A stretch of DNA of 6,152 nt from Chloroflexota bacterium (lineage in GTDB: Bacteria; Chloroflexota; Anaerolineae; Ardenticatenales; Ardenticatenaceae), in the NCBI GenBank assembly GCA_003520455.1, contig DOUV01000835.1, positions 1 to 6,152 on the forward strand, written 5' to 3'. The notes under the pieces were generated by a model. That model had not been told where the DNA came from. It did no database searches and saw only the letters and a list, made by a program, of their open reading frames with translations. Below are positions 6,053 to 6,152 of this stretch, piece by piece. Both the position numbers and the translations under genes were made by a program. Positions within the stretch are counted from its first letter, which is position 1. Every line of letters starts with the position of its first letter.

Positions 6053-6152
6053 TCGCCATCAAGATCTCGTCACGTGAGCGGCCCTGGCATTATCCTGGGG
6101 TGTGCGCAGGAGTTGTCAGGCAGATGGCATAGCCGGCAGAACCTAACCCCCC

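Larger units (their letters stand above)
5836..6152. other. Stretch with no supported gene
   Basis: No reading frame here is convincing. The longest plus-strand frame (5899-6132, 77 codons from a GTG) has no ribosome binding site at a suitable distance and no recognisable motif; the minus-strand frame 5794-5988 is likewise unconvincing. I see no tRNA or rRNA. Visible structure comprises the inverted repeat at 5971-5986, the tandem repeat at 6037-6052 and the 8-bp palindrome TCACGTGA at 6070-6077. The sequence ends in a run of six C. It may be a regulatory or degraded region, or the upstream region of a gene beyond the window. Confidence 0.4.

Noticed and set aside
5899..6132. 77-codon plus-strand frame
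   Set aside because: No ribosome binding site at a usable distance from its GTG and no family resemblance. Kept only as part of the unexplained stretch.

Overview
This is a GC-rich bacterial window with four convincing protein genes. Three of them form a leftward cluster, lon-like protease, universal stress protein, TerC-like membrane protein, and one runs rightward into it. The start codons (GTG for the protease and probably for the M48 gene), the strong purine-rich ribosome binding sites and the GC-rich third codon positions indicate a high-GC bacterium. A Lon of the AAA_32 type beside an ATP-binding UspA protein occurs in several phyla, so I do not assign a taxon.

Layout. Bases 1-72 are a short upstream region. 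Bases 73-1422 (+) encode a multi-pass membrane metallopeptidase of the M48 (Ste24/HtpX-like) type. It ends 14 bases from the stop of the TerC-family gene (1437-2285, -). Next on the minus strand come a two-domain universal stress protein (2364-3212) and an 808-residue Lon-like protease (3209-5635). Minus-strand transcription would run lon, usp, terC. The lon stop and usp start overlap as ATGA, and usp and terC are separated by 78 bases that hold a hairpin but no clear terminator or promoter. Bases 5636-6152 contain no gene I can support. The lon-proximal part looks like a 5' leader and promoter region with a GC-rich hairpin and several palindromes, and the distal part is unexplained.

Together the genes suggest stress and proteostasis functions: a soluble AAA-linked Ser/Lys protease, a nucleotide-binding stress sensor made with it, a TerC-type membrane protein (a family linked to metal efflux and membrane stress), and a convergent integral-membrane zinc protease. 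The functional link is inference from gene order and translational overlap. I found no mobile element, CRISPR array, tRNA or rRNA, and no clear novel system. The least ordinary points are the histidine in the Lon Walker A motif, the coupled protease/USP/TerC operon, and the structured leader upstream of lon.
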